64,000 nt of DNA from SCTD01 sp963781675 (GTDB lineage: Bacteria > Actinomycetota > Actinomycetes > Mycobacteriales > SCTD01), in contig CAWAGF010000001.1 of NCBI GenBank assembly GCA_963781675.1, positions 62,001 through 126,000 of the forward strand. Direction: 5' to 3'. The notes beneath the pieces are model-generated. The model saw only the letters and a program-made list of their open reading frames with translations, made no database searches and was not told the DNA's origin. Both the position numbers and the translations under genes were made by a program. Positions within the stretch are counted from its first letter, which is position 1, and every line of letters starts with the position of its first letter. This document shows positions 7,529 to 15,535 of the stretch, in pieces.

Positions 7529-9249
7529 GGCCGGACGAACGCCTTGACCGTCGCGCACTGCTGGCCGGCCGCCGGGCCGTGCGGTCGCACCGTGTAGGCG
7601 CCGACGGCCGCCGGCACGATGAAGGTCTCGGCGTAGTGCACGACGTACGGCGCGAACGCCCCGGTCGGCGACTCGACGACGGCCTGCTCGCCCTCGACGA
7701 GGTTGAGCACGTTGACGCTGCCGCCGGTGTCGTGCGGGACGGTGCCGGTGAACCAGTGCCGGTGCGTCTCGATCGGCTCGGCGGGGTGCAGCCCGGTCCG
7801 CTCGCTGCGCCAGCCGTCGCCCTTGTCCAGCGGCGTCACGACGTTGACCAGCTCGCGCTCCGCGTAGCCGGCGCGCCGGTCCCAGCGGATCGACCGCCGG
7901 CCGCGTTCGACGTTGATCGGGCGGGGGCGACCGTCGAGCCCGAGCCGTCCCCAGTCCCACAGCTTGAAGGTGAAGATGAAGGGCGTCGCACTGATCTCGA
8001 GCACCATCGACCCGGCGCCCGAGCAGTGCACGGTGCCGGCCGGGATGAGGAAGTGGTCGTGCTTGCGCGCCGGCACCACGTTGACGTGCGCCTCGGCCGG
8101 GAACGCCGGGCCGCCGTCCTGCGCCGCCCGCAGGTCCGCCAGCATCCGCTCCGGGTCGACGTCCTCGCGCAGGCCCAGGTAGACCTGCGCCCCGGGCTCC
8201 GCGTCGAGCAGGTAGTAGGACTCGTCCTGCGTGTAGGCCCAGCCGAACTCGTCGCGGATGTGCTCGGCGAGCGGGTGCACCTGCAGCGAGAGGTTGCCGC
8301 CGCCCATCGTGTCGAGGAAGTCGAACCGGATCGGGAACTCCGCGCCGAACCGCTCGACCACCCGCGCGCCGAGCAGCTCCGTCGGCCGGTGCAGCACCAG
8401 GTCGAGCGCCGGCAGCTCGAGCCGCTCGGCGCCGAAGCCGAGCAGCAGGGAGTTCTCCTCCGGCACGCAGTCGAAGCACCAGCCGTAGTTGGGCGGCCCG
8501 GCGGGCAGGTCGCACACCTCGCGCATCCACTGGCCGCCCCACGGCGCCGGGTCGAAGAACGGCACGACCCGGAACGGCTGCGACGCAGCGGCTTCCAGCC
8601 CGCGGCGCACGGCGGCGCCGCTCACGAGCAGCGGCCGATCGCCGCGCGTCGTGTCCAGGAAGTGGTCGACGCCGTCGAGCAGGCCGGCCTTGTGCCGGTC
8701 GGCCGCGCGCCAGTCGAGGAAGAAGGCCCGCTTGTAGAGCAGCGACGCGCGCTCGCCCGCGTTGTCCGCGCCCAGGTTGCCGAGCTCGCCGGAGCGCTGG
8801 CGCTGCTGCAGCTCCCACCGCGCCAGGTCGGCGTAGACGAGCACGTCACCGTCGACCACCAGCGAGGCGCCCGTGCCGTGCACCAGGACGGTGCCGTCGC
8901 ACGCCGCCACCTGCGCGCGCAGCTCCTCCAGCGCGCCCGGCGCGAAGAAGTCCGCGACGCCGAAGCCGGTCAGCCGGCCGAACAGCGGGTCGTCGGTGAG
9001 GTCCGCGGCCACCAGCGCGTCCAGCTCGGCCGGCGGCAGGTAGCCCTGCGCGACGTCAAGCACCAGCTCGGCGCCGAGCAGCTCCGCGACGGCCCGCACG
9101 TCGGCCGGCCGCACGCCCGGGTAGCACTCCACGACGACGACCCGCGCGCCGCGCAGCACGGCCGCGGCGGCGTCCGCCCCGACGGCCACCTCGTCGTCGG
9201 TGCCGACCTGGACCACGGGCTGCTTGTCGTACGTCGACGTCCTGCTCAT
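7525..9249 (-). CDS. Class I mannose-6-phosphate isomerase-like protein with kinase-like N-terminal domain
   Basis: The product is 574 residues from ATG 9249 (ATGA overlap with the ROK gene). The C-terminal half (about 220-574) is a type I phosphomannose isomerase cupin with the zinc-ligand pattern LSLQVHP, an acidic ESYYLLDAEPG, KHDHFLIPAGTVH and FKLWDWGRLGLDGRPR. The N-terminal 210 residues resemble the nucleoside-kinase-like domain found on some long isomerases (DVLVYADLARWELQQRQRSG, YKRAFFLDWRAADRHK) but show no P-loop. The predicted reaction is interconversion of mannose-6-phosphate and fructose-6-phosphate, feeding glycolysis. In this operon it would act after the glycosidase and the ROK kinase. 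Confidence 0.8.
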   Translation of the reverse strand: MSRTSTYDKQPVVQVGTDDEVAVGADAAAAVLRGARVVVVECYPGVRPADVRAVAELLGAELVLDVAQGYLPPAELDALVAADLTDDPLFGRLTGFGVADFFAPGALEELRAQVAACDGTVLVHGTGASLVVDGDVLVYADLARWELQQRQRSGELGNLGADNAGERASLLYKRAFFLDWRAADRHKAGLLDGVDHFLDTTRGDRPLLVSGAAVRRGLEAAASQPFRVVPFFDPAPWGGQWMREVCDLPAGPPNYGWCFDCVPEENSLLLGFGAERLELPALDLVLHRPTELLGARVVERFGAEFPIRFDFLDTMGGGNLSLQVHPLAEHIRDEFGWAYTQDESYYLLDAEPGAQVYLGLREDVDPERMLADLRAAQDGGPAFPAEAHVNVVPARKHDHFLIPAGTVHCSGAGSMVLEISATPFIFTFKLWDWGRLGLDGRPRPINVERGRRSIRWDRRAGYAERELVNVVTPLDKGDGWRSERTGLHPAEPIETHRHWFTGTVPHDTGGSVNVLNLVEGEQAVVESPTGAFAPYVVHYAETFIVPAAVGAYTVRPHGPAAGQQCATVKAFVRP

Positions 9250-10049
9250 GCCGCCACCTGCACGCGCAGCAGCTCCTCGAGCCCGGCCAGCGCGGCGGCG
9301 TCGCCCAGCTCCGCGAGCCGGACGTCCACGCGCTGCCCCGGCCACAGGCCGGCCGCCACCTGTTCCGCGACGCCGTCCAGCAGGGAGCCGCGGGCCGCCC
9401 CGCCGCCGACGACGAGCACGTCCGGGGCGTGCGCCAGCGCCAGCGCCGTCAACCCGCGCACCAGCCAGGCCCGGTACACCGCGCCGGGACCGCCTGCGGC
9501 ATAGGCGGTCCCGATGTCGACGGCGCCCGGCACGGACGCGACCAGCGCCTCGGCGCGGCAGTGCGCCTCGAAGGTCCCGGTGCGGCCGGACGTGCCCGGC
9601 GCCGACTCCCCGCCGAGCGGCAGCTGCCCGCCGAGCAGCCCACCGCCCAGGCGCCCGCGCCCCAGCGGCCGGCCGTCCTCGACCACGGCGACCCCGAGTC
9701 CGGTGCCGATCGTGACGACCACGACGCGGCCGGCACCGCTCCCGGCGCCGCGCACCGCTTCGCCCACGCCGTAGGCGATCGCGTCGTTGACGACCAGCGG
9801 CACCCGGATGCCGAGCAGCGCCTCGAGGTCGGCCCCCTCGAGCCCCCCGAGCTTGCCGGGCAGCGCGACGACGCGGCCGTCCTCCACCAGGCCCGGCACG
9901 GCGAGCGCCACCTCGTCGGCGGCGGTGGAGGCGAGGGCCTCCTGCAGCGCCGGCAGCCAGGCGCCGCCGTGCTCGACCGCGACGACGCCGTCCACGGACG
10001 TGCCGGCCTTGAGCCTCGTGCCACCGAGGTCAGCCAGCAGGGTGGTCAC
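9246..10049 (-). CDS. ROK-family sugar kinase
   Basis: The product is 267 residues from GTG 10049 (GTGA overlap). The ROK fold is shown by the first phosphate loop ADLGGTRLKAG near the N-terminus, a catalytic Asp in PLVVNDAIAYG, the second phosphate loop VVTIGTGLGVAVV and a C-terminal adenosine motif LVVGGGAARG. The usual zinc motif (CxCGxxGCxE) is absent: the equivalent region reads TSGRTGTFEAHC. With an isomerase and a glycosidase in the same operon, it probably phosphorylates a hexose such as mannose, glucose or fructose in the cytoplasm. The exact sugar is not determinable. Confidence 0.85.
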   Translation of the reverse strand: MTTLLADLGGTRLKAGTSVDGVVAVEHGGAWLPALQEALASTAADEVALAVPGLVEDGRVVALPGKLGGLEGADLEALLGIRVPLVVNDAIAYGVGEAVRGAGSGAGRVVVVTIGTGLGVAVVEDGRPLGRGRLGGGLLGGQLPLGGESAPGTSGRTGTFEAHCRAEALVASVPGAVDIGTAYAAGGPGAVYRAWLVRGLTALALAHAPDVLVVGGGAARGSLLDGVAEQVAAGLWPGQRVDVRLAELGDAAALAGLEELLRVQVAA

Positions 10050-12148
10050 GTCCGCTCGTGGGCGCCGGTCGCGTCCACGTCCCAGGTGCGGCCCTGCACG
10101 CGCAGGCCGACCAGCCGCGCCTGCGGGTCGAGGCCCTGCAGCTGCGGTGCCGCGGTGACGCTGCCGTCGAGGCCGACCTGCACGCCGAACACGCTGCCGA
10201 GGACCAGCGACACCCAGGCGCCGTTCGAGGAGCAGGTCCAGTCGTTGATCCACGGCAGCTCGGCGGGAGCCTTCAGCGCGCCGCCGGACTCCGGCGCGAG
10301 GACGCCGTCGGCGAAGTGCGACTGCCCGAAAGGCCCTTGGTTCGCGCTCTTGGCCAGGCCGTGCAGCCACGCGCTCGCCAGGTCGGCGCGGCCGAACGCG
10401 TAGAGGGCCGCGGCGGCGTTCGACGGCCACGCCGGGTAGGCACCGGTCCACTGGTGGTCCGGGCGCACGGAGAACGACGCGTCGGTGTCGCGGTCGGACA
10501 GCGCGCGCATCCAGGTCGGCGTCTGCAGCTCGCGCACGAAGAAGGCGACCATCTCCTCGCGCTGCCGCTCCGGCAGGTCCTGCGCCACGGTCGCGGCGAC
10601 GGTGCTGAAGTCGTAGCAGTGCCGCACCGGAACCATCCGGCCGTCGGGCTGGCGGGCGTACCAGTGGCCGGCGCCCTCGGCGTAGAGCTGCTGCAGGTCG
10701 ACGACGAGCACGTCGGCCTCCGCCTCGTACCAGGTCGCCGCCAGCCCGTCGCCGAGGAAGCGCGCGACCTCCGCGGCCCTGCGCAGCATCCAGACGTTGG
10801 CGGCGTTGAGGCTGGCCACCTCGTTGACGTAGGTGCTCACGCACTCGAGCAGGTTGCCGATGCCGCCGTAGTTCGCCAGGCCGCTCTCGCTGCGGAAGCG
10901 CCGCCAGCTGCAGGCGAACCGGTCGATGTGCGCGACCACCGACAGCGGCTGCCCGCCCGGTCCGGGCAGCTCCCGCTCGAGCCACTCGACGTCGCCGGTC
11001 GCGCGCAGGTAGGCGTCGATCGTCTGCACCATCGCGTAGTCGTTGACCGCGTACCACATGCCGACGGGCTCGCCGGTCAGCCACTCGGTGCCCATGTGCG
11101 TGTGGACGTCGGTGGTGATCCACTTCTCGAGGTAGCGCCGCATGACGTCGGGGTCCAGCAGCGCGTGCACCTGCGCGGAGAGGCTGTAGTCCCAGAGGAA
11201 CGTGAGCGACTGCCAGTACCGCGGCATGAGGGTGTCGTAGGTCCGGCCCATCACGCTGTACGGGTTCTCGCGCTTGAAGTAGACGACGCCGATGACGCCG
11301 GTCAGCCACAGGCGGCGCAGCGCCGGGTCGGTCGTCTCGAGCACCGGCAGCGAGCCGGAGTAGCGGTCGTTGCCCGGGGTGAAGACCGCCTCGAGCTCGT
11401 CGTCCCACAGCTGCTCGCAGCGCGCGATCTCGCCGGCCCCGTCGGCGGCCAGCGCGTCGTAGCAGGCCAGCGCGCTCTGCTCGTCCTCGCCGAGCGCGAT
11501 GACGAAGTCGGCGGTCCAGGTGCCGGCCGCGGGGATGACGGTCGACCAGCGCAGGCCGTGCTCGTCGACGGTGTCGGCCAGCGGGTAGCCGCCCTGCACC
11601 ATGACGGCGTCGCTGCCGCGGGCGGTCCACACCTGCGCGGCGCGGCCCTCGTCGAGCCGGACCTCGTTGTCCTCCTCGCACGGCGGGTACGGCTCGGTCC
11701 AGCGCGCGAGGCGCTTGGTGACCGCTGAGCGGAGCGCGAGCCGCACCGGGAGCGCGCGCCCCTCGTCGGTCCAGTTGCTGATGGACAGCCGCACCAGCAC
11801 GGCGGTGCGACCCACCGGCACCACCGTGGTCGTCGAGACCGACAGGCCGTCCCACCAGGCGAGCCGCTCGACCCGGTCGGGCTGCCACGTCGTCGACAGC
11901 GGGACGCCCAGCGCGGTGAACAGCCGGTCGTCGAGGAACAGCGTGCCGGTGACGAGGTCGCCGGTCGCGAGCGGCGGGAAGCTGATGCTGCGCACGGCCA
12001 CCGGGTCGAGGTCGACCTGCGCGCAGCCGAGGAAGTTGGTGAGGCCGGGCGGGTTCCACAGGTCGCCGAAGCGGTGCTCGAGGGTGTCGCTGCGCAGGTC
12101 GGTGACCGTCGGCAGGCGGCTCGTGCCTGTCGTCGTGGCGGCAGTCAT
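10046..12148 (-). CDS. Six-hairpin (alpha/alpha toroid) glycoside hydrolase
   Basis: The product is 700 residues, starting at ATG 12148 with an ATGA overlap to the GntR gene. The N-terminal 230 residues are beta-rich. The rest has the Trp/Asp/Glu-rich helical hairpins of GH63/GH37/amylo-alpha-1,6-glucosidase-like enzymes: SLTFLWDYSLSAQVHALLDP, GTEWLTGEPVGMWYAVNDYA, DHQWTGAYPAWPSNAAAAL and LPWINDWTCSSNGAWVS. There is no signal peptide, so it acts on an imported or internal oligosaccharide. The family within the clan and the linkage specificity are uncertain. Operon partners suggest that hexose release is followed by phosphorylation and isomerisation. Confidence 0.7.
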   Translation of the reverse strand: MTAATTTGTSRLPTVTDLRSDTLEHRFGDLWNPPGLTNFLGCAQVDLDPVAVRSISFPPLATGDLVTGTLFLDDRLFTALGVPLSTTWQPDRVERLAWWDGLSVSTTTVVPVGRTAVLVRLSISNWTDEGRALPVRLALRSAVTKRLARWTEPYPPCEEDNEVRLDEGRAAQVWTARGSDAVMVQGGYPLADTVDEHGLRWSTVIPAAGTWTADFVIALGEDEQSALACYDALAADGAGEIARCEQLWDDELEAVFTPGNDRYSGSLPVLETTDPALRRLWLTGVIGVVYFKRENPYSVMGRTYDTLMPRYWQSLTFLWDYSLSAQVHALLDPDVMRRYLEKWITTDVHTHMGTEWLTGEPVGMWYAVNDYAMVQTIDAYLRATGDVEWLERELPGPGGQPLSVVAHIDRFACSWRRFRSESGLANYGGIGNLLECVSTYVNEVASLNAANVWMLRRAAEVARFLGDGLAATWYEAEADVLVVDLQQLYAEGAGHWYARQPDGRMVPVRHCYDFSTVAATVAQDLPERQREEMVAFFVRELQTPTWMRALSDRDTDASFSVRPDHQWTGAYPAWPSNAAAALYAFGRADLASAWLHGLAKSANQGPFGQSHFADGVLAPESGGALKAPAELPWINDWTCSSNGAWVSLVLGSVFGVQVGLDGSVTAAPQLQGLDPQARLVGLRVQGRTWDVDATGAHERT

Positions 12149-12933
12149 GCTGTCCCTCTCGCTGGTCCCACTTCGATGCGGAAGCTGGTGCGGTCCGCGC
12201 GGTACCACGCGGTGAAGTGCTCGAACGGCTCGCCGGTCACGTCGACGTTCAGCGACGTGAGCAGCAGCAGCGGGGAGCCGGCCCGCACGCCCAGGTGCCC
12301 GGCCAGCACCTTGTCGGCGGCTGTCGCCTCGACGGTCCGCCAGCCGGTGCGCGGCTCGACGCCGAACGTCCTCCCGAGCACCTCGTAGAGGCTGCTGCTG
12401 GACAGGTCCTGCCCGGCCAGCCCGGCGAAGCGGGGCAGCGGCAGGAGCGTGCGCGCGACGCAGATCGGCTCGCCGTCGACCTTGCGGAGGCGGTCCAGCT
12501 GCACGACCTTGCTCCCGGTCGGGATGCCGAGCAGCGCGGCCTCCTCGGCCGGGGCGACCGTCGTCTCGAGCAGCAGCACCTCGGTCGACACCGCCTTGCC
12601 CTGCTCGCTCATCTCGTCGAAGAAGCCGCGCAGCTCCTGCACGACGAACTCCGCCCGGCGCGGCCCACGGACGAAGGAGCCGCGGCCCTTCTCCTTGCGC
12701 ACCAGGCCCTCTGCCTGCAGCTCGGCCAGCGCCTGGCGGACGGCGGTGCGCGAGAGGCCGAAGAACGCGCCGATCACCTGCTCCGACGGCAGCGGCCGCC
12801 CCGGCTCCCACTCGCCGCCGGTGATCGCCTCGCGGAAGAGCTGGGCCAGCTGCGCGTAGTACGGCACCGAGCCGTTCTTGCGGATCGCCGTGCGCGGCAG
12901 CTCGGCGGTCGGCGTCACGTCCACACCCGTCAT
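12145..12933 (-). CDS. GntR/HutC-family repressor of the sugar operon
   Basis: The product is up to 262 residues. The winged helix-turn-helix is at about 22-90 (PYYAQLAQLFREAITGGEWE, LPSEQVIGAFFGLSRTAVRQ, ALAELQAEGLVRKEKGRGSF), followed by a UTRA effector domain typical of HutC-type regulators that sense phosphorylated sugars. It is the first gene of the operon and overlaps the glycosidase by ATGA. ATG 12933 lies inside a perfect palindrome. An AGGA eight bases before GTG 12924 makes that a credible alternative start. It very likely represses its own operon and perhaps the divergent esterase. Confidence 0.9.
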   Translation of the reverse strand: MTGVDVTPTAELPRTAIRKNGSVPYYAQLAQLFREAITGGEWEPGRPLPSEQVIGAFFGLSRTAVRQALAELQAEGLVRKEKGRGSFVRGPRRAEFVVQELRGFFDEMSEQGKAVSTEVLLLETTVAPAEEAALLGIPTGSKVVQLDRLRKVDGEPICVARTLLPLPRFAGLAGQDLSSSSLYEVLGRTFGVEPRTGWRTVEATAADKVLAGHLGVRAGSPLLLLTSLNVDVTGEPFEHFTAWYRADRTSFRIEVGPARGTA

Positions 12934-12950
12934 CCTGTCATGACAGGATG
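12931..12950. promoter_or_regulatory. Perfect 20-bp palindrome, probable GntR operator
   Basis: CATCCTGTCA is followed directly by its exact inverse TGACAGGATG. It lies between the GntR gene and the divergent esterase gene and contains an ATG on each strand at its outer ends. The core CTGTCATGACAG has the length and symmetry of HutC-type sites but differs from the DasR/NagR type. Position and symmetry make autoregulation likely. Confidence 0.75.
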
Positions 12951-12983
12951 ACGAGCGCCAGCAGCCGGAGGAGGTGCCGCCCG

Positions 12984-13838
12984 ATGACCGTCGACCCGTC
13001 CCTGGCGCACCTGCTCGACGCCTTCGAGGACGGCGACGCCCTCGACGTGGCGAAGGCCCGCGCCGGGCTCGACGCGTTCGCGCGCGCGGTCGGCGCCGGT
13101 GCGCCCGCGGTGGCCGCCGAGGACGGCCTGGTCGCCGGCGTCCCGGTCCGCCGCTACTTCCCGGACGGGCCGGCCCGCGGGCCGGAGCTGGTGTGGTTCC
13201 ACGGCGGCGGCTGGGTCACCGGGACGCTCGACGCGGTCGACCCGCTGTGCCGCTCGGTGGCCGCCCGCACCGGTGCGGCCCTGACCAGCCTCGGCTACCG
13301 GCTCGCCCCGGAGCACCCGTTCCCCGCCGCGCTGGAGGACTGCCTGGCCGTCGTCCGCGCGCTCGGACCGGTGGCCGTCGGCGGTGACAGCGCGGGAGCG
13401 GGACTCGCCGCCGTGGTCGCGCAGCAGGCGCCGGAGCTGGTGATCGCGCAGGTGCTGCTCAACCCGCTGCTCGACGCCACCCTCGCCAGCCCGTCCGTCA
13501 CCGCGCTCGGCCGCGGCTACGGCCTGACCCGCACCGCTCTCGAGCACTTCGTCGCGCTCTACCTGGACGGCGCCGACCCGCGGGACCCGCGCTGCTCGCC
13601 GCTGCTGGCGACCGGGGTGACCGGCCTCCCCCCGGCCGTGGTGCTCACCGCCGAGCTCGACCCGTTGCGCGACGAGGGCGAGGCGTACGCCGCGCGGCTG
13701 CGCGAGGCGGGCGTGCCGGTGGCCGGCCGCAGGTTCGACGGGATGGTGCACGGCTTCGCCGGCATGTCCGCGGTGACGCCGGTGGCCGGGCAGGCCCTGG
13801 ACTGGCTCGTCGACGAGCTGGTGCGGCTCACCGGCTAG
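12984..13838 (+). CDS. Alpha/beta hydrolase (HSL-type carboxylesterase)
   Basis: The product is 284 residues. It shows the oxyanion motif HGGGW at about residue 73, the nucleophile elbow GDSAG near 133, an Asp in AELDPLRDEG and a His in MVHGFAGM, which are the hallmarks of the hormone-sensitive-lipase-like family. I chose ATG 12984 because GGAGGAGG at 12966-12973 is an excellent ribosome-binding site. The upstream in-frame ATG at 12948 lies inside the palindrome. It probably hydrolyses small acyl esters, perhaps deacetylating sugars for the neighbouring operon (inference). Confidence 0.85.
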   Translation: MTVDPSLAHLLDAFEDGDALDVAKARAGLDAFARAVGAGAPAVAAEDGLVAGVPVRRYFPDGPARGPELVWFHGGGWVTGTLDAVDPLCRSVAARTGAALTSLGYRLAPEHPFPAALEDCLAVVRALGPVAVGGDSAGAGLAAVVAQQAPELVIAQVLLNPLLDATLASPSVTALGRGYGLTRTALEHFVALYLDGADPRDPRCSPLLATGVTGLPPAVVLTAELDPLRDEGEAYAARLREAGVPVAGRRFDGMVHGFAGMSAVTPVAGQALDWLVDELVRLTG

Positions 13839-13841
13839 CGT
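13836..13841 (+). promoter_or_regulatory. Leaderless -10 overlapping the esterase stop codon
   Basis: TAGCGT begins with the TAG stop of the esterase gene and is followed by seven bases and GTG 13849. The epimerase gene has no Shine-Dalgarno, so this hexamer is the best candidate for a leaderless promoter. Confidence 0.5.
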
Positions 13842-13848
13842 CCGGCGG

Positions 13849-14883
13849 GTGCACGTCCTCGTCACCGGCGGCGCCGGCTTCATCGGCTCGCACGTCGTCA
13901 CCGCGCTGCTGGACGCCGGTCACGAGGTGCGGGTCCTGGACGCCCTGCTCCCCGAGGTGCACCGCAGCGGCTGGCCGGACAGCCTCGACCCGCGGGCCGA
14001 GCGGGTGCACGCCGACGTCCGCGACGAGCAGGCGCTCGAGGGCGTCGACGCGGTCTGCCACCAGGCGGCGATGGTCGGGCTCGGCGTCGACCTGCAGGAT
14101 CTGCCCCTCTACGTCGGGCACAACGACCTCGGCACCGCCGTGCTGCTCGCCGCCATGGAGCGCGTCGGCGTCGGCCGCCTGGTGCTGGCCAGCTCGATGG
14201 TGGTGTACGGCGAGGGCCGCTACACCTGCGCCGAGCACGGCCTCGTACGCCCCGGCCCGCGGGACGAGAAGACCCTGCAGGCAGGCGGGTTCGAGCCGCC
14301 GTGCCCCGTCTGCGGACGCCCGCTCGACCCCGGCACCGTGCCGGAGGACGCGCCGCTGGACCCGCGCAACGTGTACGCCGCCAGCAAGACCGCGCAGGAG
14401 CACCTCGCGTCGAGCTGGGCGCGGGCGAGCGGCGGCACCGCGGTCGCGCTGAGGTACCACAACGTCTACGGCCCGCACATGCCCAAGGACACGCCGTACG
14501 CCGGGGTGGCCAGCCTGTTCCGCAGCGCGCTGGAGCGGGGCGAGGCACCGCGGGTGTTCGAGGACGGCGGCCAGCGCCGCGACTTCGTGCACGTGCGCGA
14601 CGTCGCGCAGGCCAACCTGCTCGCCCACGGCGCGGGCACCCCGGGCGCCCTCACGCCCTACAACGTGGCGAGCGGGACCCCGCACACCGTCGGCGACCTG
14701 GCCCGCGAGCTGGCCCGCGCGGCCGGCGGTCCCGAGCCCGTGGTGACCGGGCAGTACCGGCTTGGCGACGTCCGGCACGTCGTCGCCAGCGCCGAGCAGG
14801 CCCGCGCGGAGCTCGGCTTCACCGCGCAGGTGAGCTTCGAGGACGGCATCGCCGAGTTCGCCACGGCGCCGCTGCGTGCCTGA
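13849..14883 (+). CDS. NAD-dependent sugar epimerase/dehydratase (dTDP-rhamnose 4-epimerase-like)
   Basis: The product is 344 residues from GTG 13849. An N-terminal Rossmann motif VTGGAGFIGSHV, a Ser in LASSMVVYGEG and YAASK mark an extended short-chain dehydrogenase. An insertion with CAEHGLVRPGPRDEK...CPVCGRPL resembles the Cys-containing insertion of dTDP-L-rhamnose 4-epimerase-type enzymes. It probably acts on a nucleotide sugar in the cytoplasm. It overlaps the following glycosyltransferase gene by eight bases, which supports a shared role in glycan or glycolipid assembly. Confidence 0.8.
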   Translation: MHVLVTGGAGFIGSHVVTALLDAGHEVRVLDALLPEVHRSGWPDSLDPRAERVHADVRDEQALEGVDAVCHQAAMVGLGVDLQDLPLYVGHNDLGTAVLLAAMERVGVGRLVLASSMVVYGEGRYTCAEHGLVRPGPRDEKTLQAGGFEPPCPVCGRPLDPGTVPEDAPLDPRNVYAASKTAQEHLASSWARASGGTAVALRYHNVYGPHMPKDTPYAGVASLFRSALERGEAPRVFEDGGQRRDFVHVRDVAQANLLAHGAGTPGALTPYNVASGTPHTVGDLARELARAAGGPEPVVTGQYRLGDVRHVVASAEQARAELGFTAQVSFEDGIAEFATAPLRA

Positions 14884-15535
14884 CGTCGTGCTGCCCTGCC
14901 TGGACGAGGCGGCAGCGCTGCCCTGGGTGCTGACCCGGATGCCCGACGGCTACCGGCCGATCGTCGCGGACAACGACTCCACGGACGGCTCCGCGCAGGT
15001 CGCCGAGCAGCACGGCGCACGGGTCGTGCAGGCGCGCCCGCGCGGCTTCGGCGCGGCCTGCCACGCCGGCCTCGCCGCCGCGGACCACGAGGACGGGATC
15101 GTCTGCTTCCTCGACGCCGACGGCTCCTTCGACCCGCGGCAGCTGCCCCGCGTGGTCGGCCCGGTCGCGGACGGCACCGCCGACCTCGTGCTGGGCCGCC
15201 GGCGCACGCAGTCGCTGCGCGACTGGCCGCTGCACGCCCGGCTCGGCAACCGCGAGGTCGCCCGCCAGCTCGGCCGGCGCACCGGCCTGCGGATCCACGA
15301 CCTCGGCCCGATGCGCGCCTGCCGCCGCGACGCCCTGCGCGAGCTCGGCCTGCAGGACCGCCGCTTCGGCTACCCGCTCGAGATGGTGACCCGCGCCGTC
15401 GCCGCGGGCTGGCGCGTCGTCGAGGTCGACGTCGACTACCTGCCCCGTACCGGGCGGTCGAAGGTGACCGGCACCGTGGGCGGGACGCTCAAGGCGGTGC
15501 GCGACATGTCCCGCGTCCTGCGGGCGATCGAGTGA
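14876..15535 (+). CDS. Family 2 glycosyltransferase
   Basis: The product is 219 residues from GTG 14876. The GT-A fold is indicated by VVLPCLDEAAALPWVL at the N-terminus, VADNDSTDGSAQVAEQHGA and a DxD-type FLDADGSFDP near residue 80, which binds the nucleotide sugar and metal. There is no membrane segment. The length and motifs are typical of DPM-synthase-like and related GT2 enzymes. It lies between an epimerase and a CofC-like transferase, with overlaps on both sides, so the three form one unit. Donor and acceptor are unknown. Confidence 0.85.
   Translation: MPDVVLPCLDEAAALPWVLTRMPDGYRPIVADNDSTDGSAQVAEQHGARVVQARPRGFGAACHAGLAAADHEDGIVCFLDADGSFDPRQLPRVVGPVADGTADLVLGRRRTQSLRDWPLHARLGNREVARQLGRRTGLRIHDLGPMRACRRDALRELGLQDRRFGYPLEMVTRAVAAGWRVVEVDVDYLPRTGRSKVTGTVGGTLKAVRDMSRVLRAIE

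Noticed and set aside
10058..11728. A 556-residue plus-strand gene opposite the glycosidase
   Set aside because: It is antisense to a clear glycoside hydrolase and translates into Arg/Val/Gly/His-rich sequence without any motif.
12948..12983. An upstream ATG (12948) as the esterase start
   Set aside because: It lies inside the palindrome, whereas ATG 12984 has a GGAGGAGG site at ideal distance and begins a normal family N-terminus.
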